Shown piece by piece: positions 12,012 to 23,011 of a stretch of 64,000 nucleotides of DNA. The stretch is from Botryotinia globosa (lineage: Eukaryota > Ascomycota > Leotiomycetes > Helotiales > Sclerotiniaceae): contig RCSZ01000002.1 of NCBI GenBank assembly GCA_014898425.1, positions 3,224,001-3,288,000 on the forward strand. Direction: 5' to 3'. How positions within the stretch are numbered: the first letter of the stretch is position 1; every line of letters starts with the position of its first letter. The position numbers and the translations under genes are program-made. The notes under the pieces were generated by a model, which did not search any database, was not told where the DNA came from, and saw only the letters and a list, made by a program, of their open reading frames with translations.

Positions 12012-12661
12012 GGGGTGACGAGTTGAGTTGGAATCTGATGGCGTACGATTTGATTTATTGAAGGGTTACTAAATTTGGCTTGTGAATATGGGTATAGCAT
12101 AGTACGGCGTTTTGGATTGGAATTTAGGACTATCGACATCAAACCATTAGATATAGCATTTATTAGATTATAGAATGATTAGTATAGACTCAATTCCATA
12201 TACGAATATATTTCGATCTCCATTTTGAAAATACCCGCATTGATGTTATCAAATCGATCTGTCAATGGTAAGCCTTGGAGCATCTACGGGCAACTCTTAT
12301 CATTCCACATGTGTGCAACATCAACAGTTAGTAAGTCATGATCAAGCTACCTAGGTATAGTTAACATGAGACGGAAGCTGTATTTCCCGAACATTTCGAG
12401 CTTCCATGGATCGCACCAAAGATTGGATGATATTCTCAGAACTATCTCACATTCAAAATACACAGATGGAGCAAAAGATTAAGCAGCAAAACTTTCATTA
12501 TCATTATTACTTTGCTTTAAATATTCGTAACCATACTCGTGAATCGTCATAAACACCATTACTCCCATCTCCAATGCAATATTCATCTCCATCGTCATCG
12601 TTTCCTATGCCAAGCTTCCATTCTCATCCCCGCGCTTGCATTCTGGACGTTTTCCAACCAT
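12012..12661. other. Intergenic gap between convergent genes
   Basis: The 650-bp stretch between the 2EXR gene and the cerato-platanin gene is moderately AT-rich. I see no coding frame, RNA or repeat in it. Both 3' UTRs should lie here. Confidence 0.6.
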
Positions 12662-13075
12662 CTACAATCCACAAACACTTCTGTCGACTTGGGTGTAAGT
12701 AGCATCGATTCTTCCGAGAGCAACTGCCTGTCCACCGGTCAAGGTATCAAGTGCTCTTTGTCCAATGTTGAATCCCGCACCAGCGTGGTCAATGGCAAGG
12801 ACATTGATGCTTCTTCCTCCATAGCTCAGTTGGTAACAGTTGCCACAGTTTCCATCGTTCCAGCCGGTGATGGTGGATGCACCACCGATGTTGGGGAAGT
12901 TCTTGAGGGAGCCTTGGGTAGAGTAACCCTTGGTGAGGAGTCCGTTGCTTCCGTCGGAGCAGGAAACTACGGCGAGAGAACGGCTGGCGTCATCGTAGCC
13001 GACGTCGTAGGAGACGCTGATGGCTGTTGCGCTAACGGCAAAGGTGAGGAGAGTAGCGAGAGTTGGGAATTGCAT
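12662..13075 (-). CDS. Cerato-platanin family secreted protein
   Basis: A single exon of 137 aa starts at ATG 13075. An upstream in-frame ATG at 13201 would add 42 residues with no signal-peptide character and lies at the TATA box, so it is rejected. Residues 1-19 or so form a signal peptide ([18 protein letters not shown]). The mature part has the cerato-platanin signature: VSYDVGYDD near its start, the CSDG segment, NCGNCYQL, the [15 protein letters not shown] core and a terminal CGL, with the four cysteines expected for two disulfides. Members are small secreted double-psi beta-barrel proteins that bind chitin oligomers and are perceived by plants as elicitors; some are phytotoxic. The length matches the family norm, so the copy appears intact. 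Confidence 0.95.
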   Translation of the reverse strand: MQFPTLATLLTFAVSATAISVSYDVGYDDASRSLAVVSCSDGSNGLLTKGYSTQGSLKNFPNIGGASTITGWNDGNCGNCYQLSYGGRSINVLAIDHAGAGFNIGQRALDTLTGGQAVALGRIDATYTQVDRSVCGL

Positions 13076-13203
13076 TTTGAGTTTGGGGGTTTGAGGTGTT
13101 GATGTTTGTGAGGTAGAAGTTCTTGTAGATATCTGAGATACTTTGTAGTGATGTTGCAGATGTTGATTTTGATAATGATCTTCCACCACAGCGCACATCA
13201 TGT

Positions 13204-13211
13204 CTTATATA
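13204..13211 (-). promoter_or_regulatory. TATA box of the cerato-platanin gene
   Basis: TATATAAG on the minus strand, about 130 bp upstream of ATG 13075, consistent with a strongly expressed gene with a short 5' leader. Confidence 0.6.
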
Positions 13212-14468
13212 CCTTCTACCCCTCAAAAGCCCCTCACCCCAGCCTCGCCTCCGCCCCATTATTTCACCAGATAATTTTCCGTACATGTCGCGTCCTCCCA
13301 CCCATCGAAACTCGTGATAGCGGGGTACCTACCCGGACCGCCACTGCCTGCATTGTCAATTACGAGAAACATTCCATTGCAACTAAATCAGATGATATCT
13401 ATCAACACTACTCATGAATCATAACCCCATCAGCAGAGTCCCCTCTCAGCAATACGAGAAGAACAGCGGTATATGCACGCTGTATGCAAGGCGGTGCGGG
13501 TACGAAGATCTTGGCATCGAGGCGGTATCGTGTGCATCTTCCGGACGCTTCAATCTTATGCTTATTCCTCCGCATTTCCATGACTTTGGAGTGATAAATT
13601 TACATAAACCGAGTCTCATTCATTGATAAGGCGAGTACGAGTTGATGGAGGCAGTGAGGGATGTATCCATACGGTTGACTACGTCAGACTCAGATGCATG
13701 TGCATCTATAAATAGATAACGAGTACCGTACCAGATGCCGATCTCCTCGTATTCCAACGATTGTTCCATCGATTTCTATGTTTGCCAATACTTGCCAAGC
13801 TCACTTGCCGTGAATACTCACAGTTGAAGAATAACAAGTTCCGCTTTTTGCGATGCCGAATGATCTTATGTGGTGAGAGTGTTGTGTTGTGTTGTGTTGT
13901 GTGAGGAGTGGTGTGAGTGAGTTGTCAGATGAAGCGGTGGTGGATGGGGATCTCGGGAGTCAGGGAAGTGAAGTGGCACGAGCAGCTTTGATTTTGGTGG
14001 CTGGAATCTCCCCGCAATTTTTGTTTGTTCGACAACAACACCAAATTCAGATGTGAGAAGATGCTGAAGTATCATTCCTGTCGACGACATTGAAGTTAGT
14101 GTTTGGTATTGGAATAACTTCGGAAATCTTAGTCGAGTGGGAAGATTCAATTGTCAGAACGTGAGGTCTCAATGATGAGCTAGCTCTTGTCTCATGGCTG
14201 GCTGCCTTTGCAAATTCTCCTCCCTCCAACGTTTGCTCTCGTCAGGTCTTTGATGGTTGTTTTGATTCAAAATGGGGTGTCTAGTGACCGGTTGACCGGT
14301 GCACTAATGCATATACTAGAACTTCACTGTTTGCTTTTGTTTCAAACATTACCTAGGTAACTTCCTCTTCCTCTTCCTCCGCCAAGTTTTAGAGTGTCAC
14401 TATTGGATGGTTGGTGAGAGCTTTCCTAGAGAGTAATTTTCCTTATTCTTTTCTATATCAGCTCTGAT

Positions 14469-14487
14469 CACTCATGACTCATGAGTG
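14469..14487. promoter_or_regulatory. 19-bp palindrome containing a Gcn4/CPC1-type site
   Basis: CACTCATGACTCATGAGTG has 9-bp perfect arms around one central base. Its core ATGACTCAT is the consensus site of Gcn4/CpcA bZIP regulators of amino-acid starvation. No recognised gene is close, so function is uncertain. Confidence 0.4.
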
Positions 14488-15697
14488 TACTGTCAGCAGA
14501 GTTGTGTAGGCAGGTATTCACACATTCTTGAAGACTTGGACACAGTTGACAAAGCACGATTCACCACAGTGGAGGTGGATTTGGATTTCGGCTATGTCGG
14601 ACATTGGTTTCCAGAGGGGCCAGCTCTTCACAAACAAATTCGTAGACTGTTCACATTATTTGCATGGAAATCCCAGTCACAACAACAATTATCAAACACA
14701 ATCGAGGCTGGAAGTCTAACAACATGTGAGGCCATGACAAGTATATCCTTTATTTTGCACAAACTTCTTCGATACTCCAATATTTACTACTCCATCACCA
14801 CAGTCTTGATACTGACAAGAATAATCTGCTCTTGTACTAAGATCTCCAGAACCCCGGCACACTGGACCGAAGCATAAGCTAGGGAGATGCTCGAGCTTGA
14901 TGCACTACCACCAGTCTGCCTTTGGAAACCATCTACAGTATCTCGCGCAAGGAGAAAGGTTGATGAGGAGACCCACGTTATGGGAACTCGTACCGATAAG
15001 ATTTGTATCAGCAAGCAGGAATACTCGATGACATATGGGCTACAGGGTGGGTAGATCTTGATTGCCGGTGGCAAAAGAGTGGGATGTCGAGATGAAGCAA
15101 ATTCCCGTCGAAGACCAATTCGAGAGACTTCTCGGCGCAATTTTGGACCTCGGGATCTCGATGCCGAGCATAACTGAAACAAAACTACGAACGCTGGAAG
15201 ACTTTCTCAATGCCGAAGCAAACTATCAGTCCATTGATCTCGTGTACTCTGAGATAGTCATACAAAGCAACCAAGAGTCACATAAGAGACACCCCCTTTT
15301 TCGGCTTGTCCCCCTCCCTCAGATGCCAAAATTGCAAAAAGAAACATACAACAGTGGGGATTCGCTGGTGGTCACCCACCCAACTACTAATCCACCGATC
15401 TGAAGCTTGTGTATGGCAGAGCGGACGGGATGCCCAATTCTCTTCAGTCTATGGTCGTATGTGACAGCGAGTACGTTTTGTGATAACATATTGGGGAAAA
15501 AGACAAAGCAACACTTCACTGAAATTAAGTTTTAATTATTATTCTGCACAAGACTAGCAACTACCTTCTCTGACAGCCCAACCAGCTCTGCTGAACAATG
15601 TTGCGGAATTGCTCTGGCTGGGTCTGTTCTCTGGGCTTGATCGGGCTACCTGCCAGCATGCCTTGATATACTTCACTATCCTCGGCAAGCGAGTTCA

Positions 15698-15730
15698 GGA
15701 AATCACTTCAAGATGAAGGAAGTGATTTCC
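15698..15730. repeat. Perfect 12-bp inverted repeat
   Basis: GGAAATCACTTC and its exact complement GAAGTGATTTCC are separated by 9 bp. It could form a stable stem-loop. It is not a terminator of any recognised gene. Confidence 0.85.
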
Positions 15731-15918
15731 CGAGTGGTCTATCTTGGCTGGAGTGCCTCTTGCCTGGGCACATTGCCTTGGTGGTAAGGCAGGGAAAGAG
15801 TAACAACCAGCAAATGCCGCCGCATTTGAGGATATCAGTGAAGAACACAGTGTCGTGGTTGAGTGTAGGAAAGGGCTCGATGGGTAGTAATCGGCAGATG
15901 AAGTAGATGGCGTGGACG

Positions 15919-15957
15919 CAAAGTTGCCTGGCTTGACCCAAGCCACCGGCAACTTTG
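15919..15957. repeat. Interrupted inverted repeat, 16 paired bases
   Basis: Arms CAAAGTTGCC-GGCTTG and CAAGCC-GGCAACTTTG flank a 3-nt loop. The first arm has a 1-nt bulge and the second a 3-nt bulge. Confidence 0.8.
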
Positions 15958-16947
15958 AATTCCCTTGAGTCCCAATGGCTTTCTTCGCCGCACCAATTCT
16001 TCGTTACGTTATATTTTTCTAAGGAGACAACTTCTGGAAAATCTTTCAAGCTCCATTGGAACCTATCAAGGAAGCGTTATTAAAGCAGTCTTGAGAGAGA
16101 AGAATCATACTAACATCATCTACCCTGTGATGGGATGGGGCTTTTGGTAATGACTGGCTCTTCGACATGGGTCTAGACGATAGGTTGATGAGAGGCAAAG
16201 CTGTCGATGCTCTATTCAGGGCCTGTGGTTTCTGGGAGACGCCCTCTTCCTCCGCACCACCCTCTCCGCTTTGCTCATCCTCATCGGATGTGAGAAGTCC
16301 GGGATCGAATGCAAGGCAGCAAAGCCACTGCATACCCTTTTTGAAATGGCATATGAAGGCGTTGGGACCCTTGGGTAGGGACATAAACAGGTATTTATGG
16401 CTAAAGCAAAAGAGAAATAAGTACCTTGTATTATGGACAATGGAATTAAAATCCGAAGACTTACCAGGTAGCCGTTGGAAACATTCTTGCTTTCCCTTTC
16501 TGTACGGCCTGTCGGCGAACAGTACACAAGCTGGTCGGAGTGTGAGCTTCAAACTCTGCTCCGCACATAGAGTCTGATTCTCTTGTTAACTATCAGTCAA
16601 TGAGAAGCCCAAAGATAGAACTAATCACAATTACCCACGACTCTCTGCCAACAGCTTCTCAAACAATTCAACACGATGTTAAAAGGAAGCGCACGCCGAA
16701 GCGGCTATGGTTAACTGTGTTATATTGGCACTGATTGTCCACCTCCTACATATACACTATCAATAACAGGAACTCATCCCCCATCTCCTATCACCAAAAT
16801 ATCTGCAAGGTAATATGTCAAACAACACAAATTCCACATCATCCACACATCTGCCACCTTGCGTTCTTCAGGTATCCAAGAATACCAGATCGAAACATCG
16901 TCATTCACTTCTGAACGACGTCCACCGTTCAATCACCCGCAGCCACA

Positions 16948-16987
16948 CAGGCTCTTCAAGTAAAGAAGAGCCTGCCTGCGCAGGCAG
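16948..16987. repeat. Two overlapping perfect hairpins
   Basis: Hairpin one pairs CAGGCTCTTC (16948-16957) with GAAGAGCCTG (16965-16974). Hairpin two is the 16-bp palindrome CTGCCTGCGCAGGCAG at 16972-16987, which shares its first three bases with the end of the first, so the two structures may compete. Confidence 0.9.
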
Positions 16988-17005
16988 ACAACTTAATATT
17001 TTTGA

Positions 17006-17027
17006 AGATCTGCTTGGGAGCAGATCT
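17006..17027. repeat. Perfect 9-bp hairpin
   Basis: AGATCTGCT and AGCAGATCT flank a TGGG loop, 18 bp after the preceding palindrome. Confidence 0.9.
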
Positions 17028-17640
17028 GATGTTGGCATAAATATCAAATGTAATCTAACACATCTTGTGATCCGGCAAGTCCGGAAGTCAATGAATAAAT
17101 CTTGGTCTCACTCCCCTTGCAAGATGGGAATCTAGCTTGGAAGAGTGACACCAGGACTTACTCATTGACCTCTGGGCCGAGATCGCCCACGAAGGGTACT
17201 TCGTACTCACCAGAGGGAAGCAGTCCTGGAACAATGACACCAGGACATACTCATTTACCTCTGGACCGAGCTCGTCATCTCCTGGGTATAATGTTAGGAA
17301 TGCTAGGGCCTACACGTTTGCAGGGTGAGAAGTTTGGGATGTACTTACAGCGTTCTGACATCGAGGCCAGTGCGATGGGGCAGGAGTTGGCATATTGGAA
17401 CTCTCCTTGCTCGTTGTGCGCCATGCATATCAACGGCAATACGCCTGAAGAGATGTTCGAGGCTATGAATATGTTTTCACGATCTTAGGAACGGGATCGG
17501 CGCGCGCCGGAAGGCACGAGTCGTTGCCGAAAGTAGTGAGCCGCTATAAGTCATTTATGTCAGTGGTGATACGCTTGAAGATATGTTCGAAGTGTCGAAT
17601 ATAGATCTTCATGATCTTAAAAAGTACCTCAGAGGTTGGT

Positions 17641-20146
17641 ATGCTAGTTGCATACTGGAAGTTGGAATAAGATGACTTACATGGCTTACTATCCCCTGGG
17701 ACTTGCGAATACAAAACCTCATTTTGCTTTGGAAGTCCGCGAGTGCTGAGATCTGCCGCGACCAGTGGCCAGCGAGTTTCTGAGTGCTTCTTGGATAGCA
17801 TTGTATCGACGGCTGTACTGCTATTTGACGCTATAACATGCAAATCGAGCTGCCTTCCGTGATTCTCTCTGGTGTTGATAGTGTCGAACTTGAATTTGTT
17901 GCCAAGGGCGGATTGCTATATAACAGATCAGTTTCTGAGGATTGGAGAGATCTCGAGGCCATAAGCTAGCTATTATGGACTCTGGAATCTCAAAGAAAGC
18001 CATAGGTATATGTGGACTTACTATGAATTGTATGCCGCATCATTAAATGGTATGAAGTCTAAGGACTTGATTCAATCTTCGATTATTGAAGTCGACGAGA
18101 AAGTAACTTGGTGTCCCAACATTTGTAGATTTGACAAGTCGTTTCTTGATTGTACCAATATATAAAGCAATAGTACTATCGAACGAGAAAAGTAAATGCA
18201 AAGTATAAGATTATATGCAAGAGTTTGGAAGTTGTAATGTTGTTGTCAAGATTGTGGGAAGTTTGGAGAATGGAAGAGCTCCAAGGCTTTAAGTCGAAAC
18301 AAGACAAGAGTTCTTTGAAGGTCTTACTTCGGGTTTATATTTTCCATATTTGAGTTTTCAATATCACAATTCTCGAGCTGTTGTGTGAGCACCGACAATC
18401 GAAGCGAGGGCTTTGATATTTGTTGAACCTAGACTCACTTCTCACAGGACTTGTTATTTGTTTATTGATAAATTCATTATGTTTCCACAGTGTTCAATGA
18501 ACATGAAGTTCTGTTTGTAACATGAACCACGCAAAATCAACAGGTTACTGTCATGCTGATAGATGAAATGCAGTGAAGATTAACTGACATGGCAATAGAC
18601 AAAGTGAGGTTCCTCATAACCGGTGAATTCAACTACCTGTATCAAGATTTGATCTCTGAGTATACAATGGTTATAAGTAGTAACCCTCTCTGGATTTATA
18701 GTATGTTGATACAAAGTGGATTTTCCTGAGATTTCCAACTTGGGAATTCTTTGCCAATACAGTTTTACTTTTCCTTGTCCATCAAAACAACTCTGTATCA
18801 TGGAAACAAGTCAGTCCAGAACAGGTGGTACTCTACACGCAGTTCTTCTTTTTTTGAAAGTTACTTTGATGCAAGTATTTGGGGGAAGTCTACCTCATTA
18901 TTTCTGATCTCAACACAAGGACAAATCAAACATACTATGTTCACGTCGAATTCTGATATGGGAAGTGATACATATCACAGGGCGCACACTTTCCATGCTT
19001 GAGCATTTATTTTTAATATTTTCCATCTAATATTTCTAAGGTCTCTGCTATATTATTGTATGTAAGATTGGATCTCCTGTATGTTCTTGCGGAAATGAAT
19101 TTTCATTTGACTTCCATGATTTACTTCCATGATTTACTTCCATGATTTTCTCCCAGTAAGCAGTCAGCAACGTGGAAGAGAGTTCTCATGCGTTGCTCAG
19201 CCAGCCTCTTATATCACATAAAGATTTTCTAGCATATGCTGCTCGACTACTAGGTTGACATAGCTTCTGATCTTATCAATAGTTCATCTTTCAGTTCATC
19301 ATTTCATCACCATCTCTCAATTAATCATCCCGGCACTCACTTCTCATCTTTTCTTCCTTTGATGATATCCCGTCTCCGGAGAACTTTCATGTCATCAGCT
19401 AGCAAACAAAATTTCAAGATAGCACGACCCAAGGATATCATCAGACGTACTGAATCGCAAGCTAATGAATGGCGTATTGTTAAGCGAGTTGGTACCTGCA
19501 TTCAGAGCCGCAAAATATCATGGATCTACATTCAATAGATACACCTCACTAATGAAGATGACACTTCTACATTCAAAATGTATGTCTTGTTACTAGGTAA
19601 TGGTGATTGAAAGCTTCAACAATCTACCCGTTAAAGTCTTTTATCCTTCAGACGACAATTACCTCTCAACGCTCCTCGCTTAGAAACAACCACAATGTAA
19701 CTATGGGATGGCAACTCAAGATCTACAATATCATCATTGACAGTTCAACATTCACTCCATTCATCACTCTTCTAGCCCCTCATTTATCTGCTTATCCTCG
19801 GCATGACTGATCATAAAGTAAGATAAGAAGATGTAAACAAAGTGAATTCGACTCCGCCCCTTGTCTACTTAAGTGTTCCCTAGGTGATAAATACGCGCTC
19901 GGTCGCATTTTCTACACGAATAATTGCCAGCACTTCATGTGTTCCTATTGACTACCTCTCGAACCATTGCATGTCTCATTGCATATCTCACTGAACGCAT
20001 TCGATTTTTTTTTCTTCTTCTGATAGCATTCGACTTTTGTCCGACACTGATAACACTCTTTCCGACAACTTCCGAATCTTTTTGTCAGTTATCAACACGT
20101 TACGCACCATATACTCTCTGGCATAAACATAGACTTCAGCGACAAA
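17641..20146. other. Gene-poor stretch upstream of the 954-aa gene
   Basis: No convincing coding region. A minus-strand frame at 17821-18003 and a plus-strand one at 18751-19002 lack motifs. A 13-bp unit CTTCCATGATTTA is repeated three times at 19111-19149, the last copy with a variant end. The last few hundred bases are pyrimidine-rich and should contain the promoter of the following gene. Confidence 0.45.
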
Positions 20147-23011
20147 ATGAAATTTGTTCATGTAGGAAAGACGCCTGTTCCGCAAAGTATCTTACCCCGT
20201 TTCTCCAATGAGGTCTTCTATCCTGAAAGCGCCCCTGCTGGTGTTACTCCACAGTACTTCACAACTTTGAATGTCTATCAACAATGGCTGCAAATTTTTG
20301 GTCCAGGTGTTCCTCTTCCTGAAGATGATCGAAACATGCCAGGTTATCCTCAACAGCACCTGCGCACGGCAACTGGTGAAGAGGCTCCTCTATATCGCTA
20401 TTGTAGCAAGGAAAGAGTTTGGAAGCTCAGGTCCAATTTTCCCATAAGCAATGGCAGGTTTCTATCCACATGCACTCATTGTAAAACGGTTGATGAAAGA
20501 AGAGCAGCTAAACGACCAGGAGAATCATCAAAAAAGAGGAGCGAGGGCTCATTCCAAGGAATACAGCCGAATCAGGATGTGGTAGCGCGGTCTTCGCAAC
20601 GAAGTATGCCCACTAATCAGCGAATATCTAGTGTTGCCAATTTGCCTCTGAGGCCGAAGGCTAAAGCATCCACCGCCAAGTCTGTACCAAAATATCCTAT
20701 GCCCGCACCAGTATTCGCTACACCAGCTCTAGGTCCGTCTAAGAAGACCTCATCAAGGCTTGAGGAACTTGAAGGAATGCAATTTGAGGCAGAAAGGCTT
20801 CGATCCAGTCTTTTTGGTCATGGGAGAGTCAAGAAACTATACGAAGCGAAATTAGAGAAATTGACGATGGCGGCGGATCGTGTTAGTGAAGAAAGTGAGA
20901 AAGACAGAGGTAAAAGAATGGCCGAGGAAACGAGGCTCAAAGACCTCATATCCAAAGTGAATGATAAAATCAATAAAGCCCGAAGTAAGCTGGATGATGT
21001 CAATCTTATGATTGATCTTATGGCTGATATGAACAAAGACGATATTGGCTACCTAAGCAACAATGAAGACACGGGTTTTCCTATTATCGATGAGGAATGG
21101 AATATAGGAGCACTCAACAGCCCTGAGAACCTCGATAATGCAAGTGAAGCAGGCATTGACTTTGCTGGTCCAACCAACGATTCATTGCGATTTTCACCAA
21201 CTCGGCATACCTATCCTCCACTAGATGAAGATGGTGATGTACTCAGCAACGATGACCCGGTTATTCCAGATCTTCCAGATCCTGATTTCGTGAACGGATT
21301 GGAGGCTATCGCCGAAAAAGAGCCTGGAGATGGAACGAGAGATGTCGATATGAACTCCAAACTTCATATTCTGGCTAGTGTAAGCGCCGGTGTTCCCTGT
21401 GCTGATTCCTCTATGCTTCCTCAAGATCGAGATACCATTGACCCAAACCTTGAGCAGCTTTCAAGCATCCAAACAGAGAATCCTCAACCTCAAGAGGTAA
21501 TCAACATTAATCGATTTCGAGCGCTATCAGTCTCCCGAGACGTCCAAGATCAACATGCTCCATCTTACAAATCTCAATCTCGACAACCTCCTTCTCGCCA
21601 ACAATTCCAATTTCAGCCTCGCCCACCCTCGATGCTCAGAGACCTCAATCCGCATTGGCCATGCCAAGCTTCAGATCAGAATTCGAATCATTTGCAACCC
21701 TATAAAGCCACGAATGCTGCCGCAAAACGCTCCCCGTTGACCGCACAAACCCCTGACCTGAATCCAAACCTCTTCGAAAATTCCAATCCTACCGTCGTCT
21801 TCCAGTTTGGACGTTCTACTACGCTGGGAAAATCCGGGCATCATGGTGTCAAGATAGAGGAAGGTGTTGGGGGAGTTCAGACTTTAGCCTCACAGCAAAC
21901 ACGAGAAACTGTTCAGCAAGCACAAAAATATCAACCGAATGAACCAACGAAGATGTTTCAGTTGGCGCAAAAGGCGAAAAATGTTTATGAGCAAATAGCT
22001 CAACAGGTGCGGCTGGATATAGAGTCACAAGAAGCACACGATGGATCGATCCAACAGCCGAAACAAGCTTGCGACGAACCGGCTCAAGATCAATTGACTG
22101 AAGAACAAGTAGCTCAAGATGCGAAAATGTTTTACGAGCGCCAAGCTTCCGAGAAACAAGCTCAACAGAATAAAACAACTCGGAAGGCGAATGTGGTTCA
22201 CGAGCAAGTGGCCCAAAAGCAGCCAGCTCAGGAACAACCAGCACAAATGACTGGACTGTTCCAATTAGCGAAGCTAGCTTGTGACCGACTCGCTCAGGAT
22301 CAATCGGCCGAAAAACGACGTGCTGAAAGGGCAAGAGACGTTTATGACCAAATAGCTTACGAGAGACAAAACGGAAAACTCGGAGGAACCTACAAGATGA
22401 CTCGAGCTTATGACCAACTGGATGAAGACGAAATGGATGAAGACCAAATGGACCAGGACCAAATGGACCAGTACCAACTAGCTGAGGACCAGTTAGCTGA
22501 GGACCAATTAGCCCAAAAAGCAATGGATGCACGAGACGTCTACGACCAACGAGCTTGTGAGCTGCAAGATCAAAGAGATGGACTAATGAAACACGTTCAT
22601 GATGCCCACGACCAACTCTCCCAACTATCTCAGAAGACCCAGCTCGCTCTACAGGATCAACAAGAAACCAGAGCTCGGAAAGCAGAGTACCAAGCAAGAA
22701 TACAAAGAACACCCTTTGAATCGCTCCCGAACTTCCATTCCCACGAATTGGCCCGACCAACCCAAGGCATGCAACCCCTCAAGCGACGCGCGGAAGAATC
22801 TCCAGAATCACGAAACCAACCCCAAACTGAACATTCTATTCGACGATCCAAGCGAGCCAGACGTCGAGCAGAGACAGAAGCGGAGATGCAGGAACGAGAA
22901 GACATGCGTGCAAAGCGAAGAAAGCGACGAGTGGAGAAGTTGGAGTTGCGGCAGACAGAGATGGTTACTGAGCATTCGCTGGAGGGTAGACGGACATGCG
23001 AGAAGAGATGA
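20147..23011 (+). CDS. Hypothetical 954-aa coiled-coil, Gln/Ala/Asp-rich repetitive protein
   Basis: A single uninterrupted frame starts at ATG 20147. The N-terminal 130 residues look folded and include a Cys/aromatic segment (YCSKERVWKLRSNFP, then FLSTCTHC) that could bind a metal; this is a suggestion only. Residues 205-300 form a Glu/Lys/Arg-rich coiled coil. Residues 580-870 are degenerate repeats built around YEQIAQQ, YDQLDEDEM and YDQRACELQ, including a nearly pure DQM/AEDQL run. The last 60 residues are strongly basic (RRSKRARRRAE, RAKRRKRRVEK) and look like nuclear localisation signals. I do not recognise the family. A nuclear role is inferred only from the basic tail. No signal peptide or membrane helix is seen. 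Confidence 0.75.
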   Translation: MKFVHVGKTPVPQSILPRFSNEVFYPESAPAGVTPQYFTTLNVYQQWLQIFGPGVPLPEDDRNMPGYPQQHLRTATGEEAPLYRYCSKERVWKLRSNFPISNGRFLSTCTHCKTVDERRAAKRPGESSKKRSEGSFQGIQPNQDVVARSSQRSMPTNQRISSVANLPLRPKAKASTAKSVPKYPMPAPVFATPALGPSKKTSSRLEELEGMQFEAERLRSSLFGHGRVKKLYEAKLEKLTMAADRVSEESEKDRGKRMAEETRLKDLISKVNDKINKARSKLDDVNLMIDLMADMNKDDIGYLSNNEDTGFPIIDEEWNIGALNSPENLDNASEAGIDFAGPTNDSLRFSPTRHTYPPLDEDGDVLSNDDPVIPDLPDPDFVNGLEAIAEKEPGDGTRDVDMNSKLHILASVSAGVPCADSSMLPQDRDTIDPNLEQLSSIQTENPQPQEVININRFRALSVSRDVQDQHAPSYKSQSRQPPSRQQFQFQPRPPSMLRDLNPHWPCQASDQNSNHLQPYKATNAAAKRSPLTAQTPDLNPNLFENSNPTVVFQFGRSTTLGKSGHHGVKIEEGVGGVQTLASQQTRETVQQAQKYQPNEPTKMFQLAQKAKNVYEQIAQQVRLDIESQEAHDGSIQQPKQACDEPAQDQLTEEQVAQDAKMFYERQASEKQAQQNKTTRKANVVHEQVAQKQPAQEQPAQMTGLFQLAKLACDRLAQDQSAEKRRAERARDVYDQIAYERQNGKLGGTYKMTRAYDQLDEDEMDEDQMDQDQMDQYQLAEDQLAEDQLAQKAMDARDVYDQRACELQDQRDGLMKHVHDAHDQLSQLSQKTQLALQDQQETRARKAEYQARIQRTPFESLPNFHSHELARPTQGMQPLKRRAEESPESRNQPQTEHSIRRSKRARRRAETEAEMQEREDMRAKRRKRRVEKLELRQTEMVTEHSLEGRRTCEKR

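Larger units (their letters stand above)
13212..16814. other. Long stretch without a convincing gene
   Basis: Short frames occur on both strands, for example 14485-14877 (+), 15062-15403 (+) and 16046-16552 (-). None shows a family motif. The minus strand at about 16400-16500 has a plausible intron (gtaagt to tttgctttag), so a decayed or unrecognised spliced gene at about 15700-16560 cannot be excluded. A (TGTGT)n tract lies at 13878-13900, and hairpins listed separately are present. Confidence 0.45.
16815..17640 (+). other. Possible decayed gene with diverged internal duplications
   Basis: Open frames at 16815-17135 and 17102-17488 have no recognised domain. Two pairs of diverged repeats mark the region. 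A 41-bp block starts at 17146 and again at 17235; a block of about 60 bp starts near 17430 and again near 17570. The second pair encodes related peptides, GNTPEEMFEA and GDTLEDMFEV. This suggests local duplication inside a former or unrecognised gene. Confidence 0.3.

Noticed and set aside
12820..12850. tRNA-like D-arm sequence (TAGCTCAGTTGGTA)
   Set aside because: It lies antisense inside the cerato-platanin coding region, where it encodes conserved residues, and no acceptor, anticodon or T arm follows.
13075..13201. Upstream ATG at 13201 as start of the cerato-platanin
   Set aside because: It lies at the TATA box and would bury the signal peptide behind 42 hydrophilic residues.
21849..22760. 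303-codon minus-strand frame
   Set aside because: Antisense shadow of the repetitive part of the 954-aa gene; its composition mirrors the Gln/Asp repeats.
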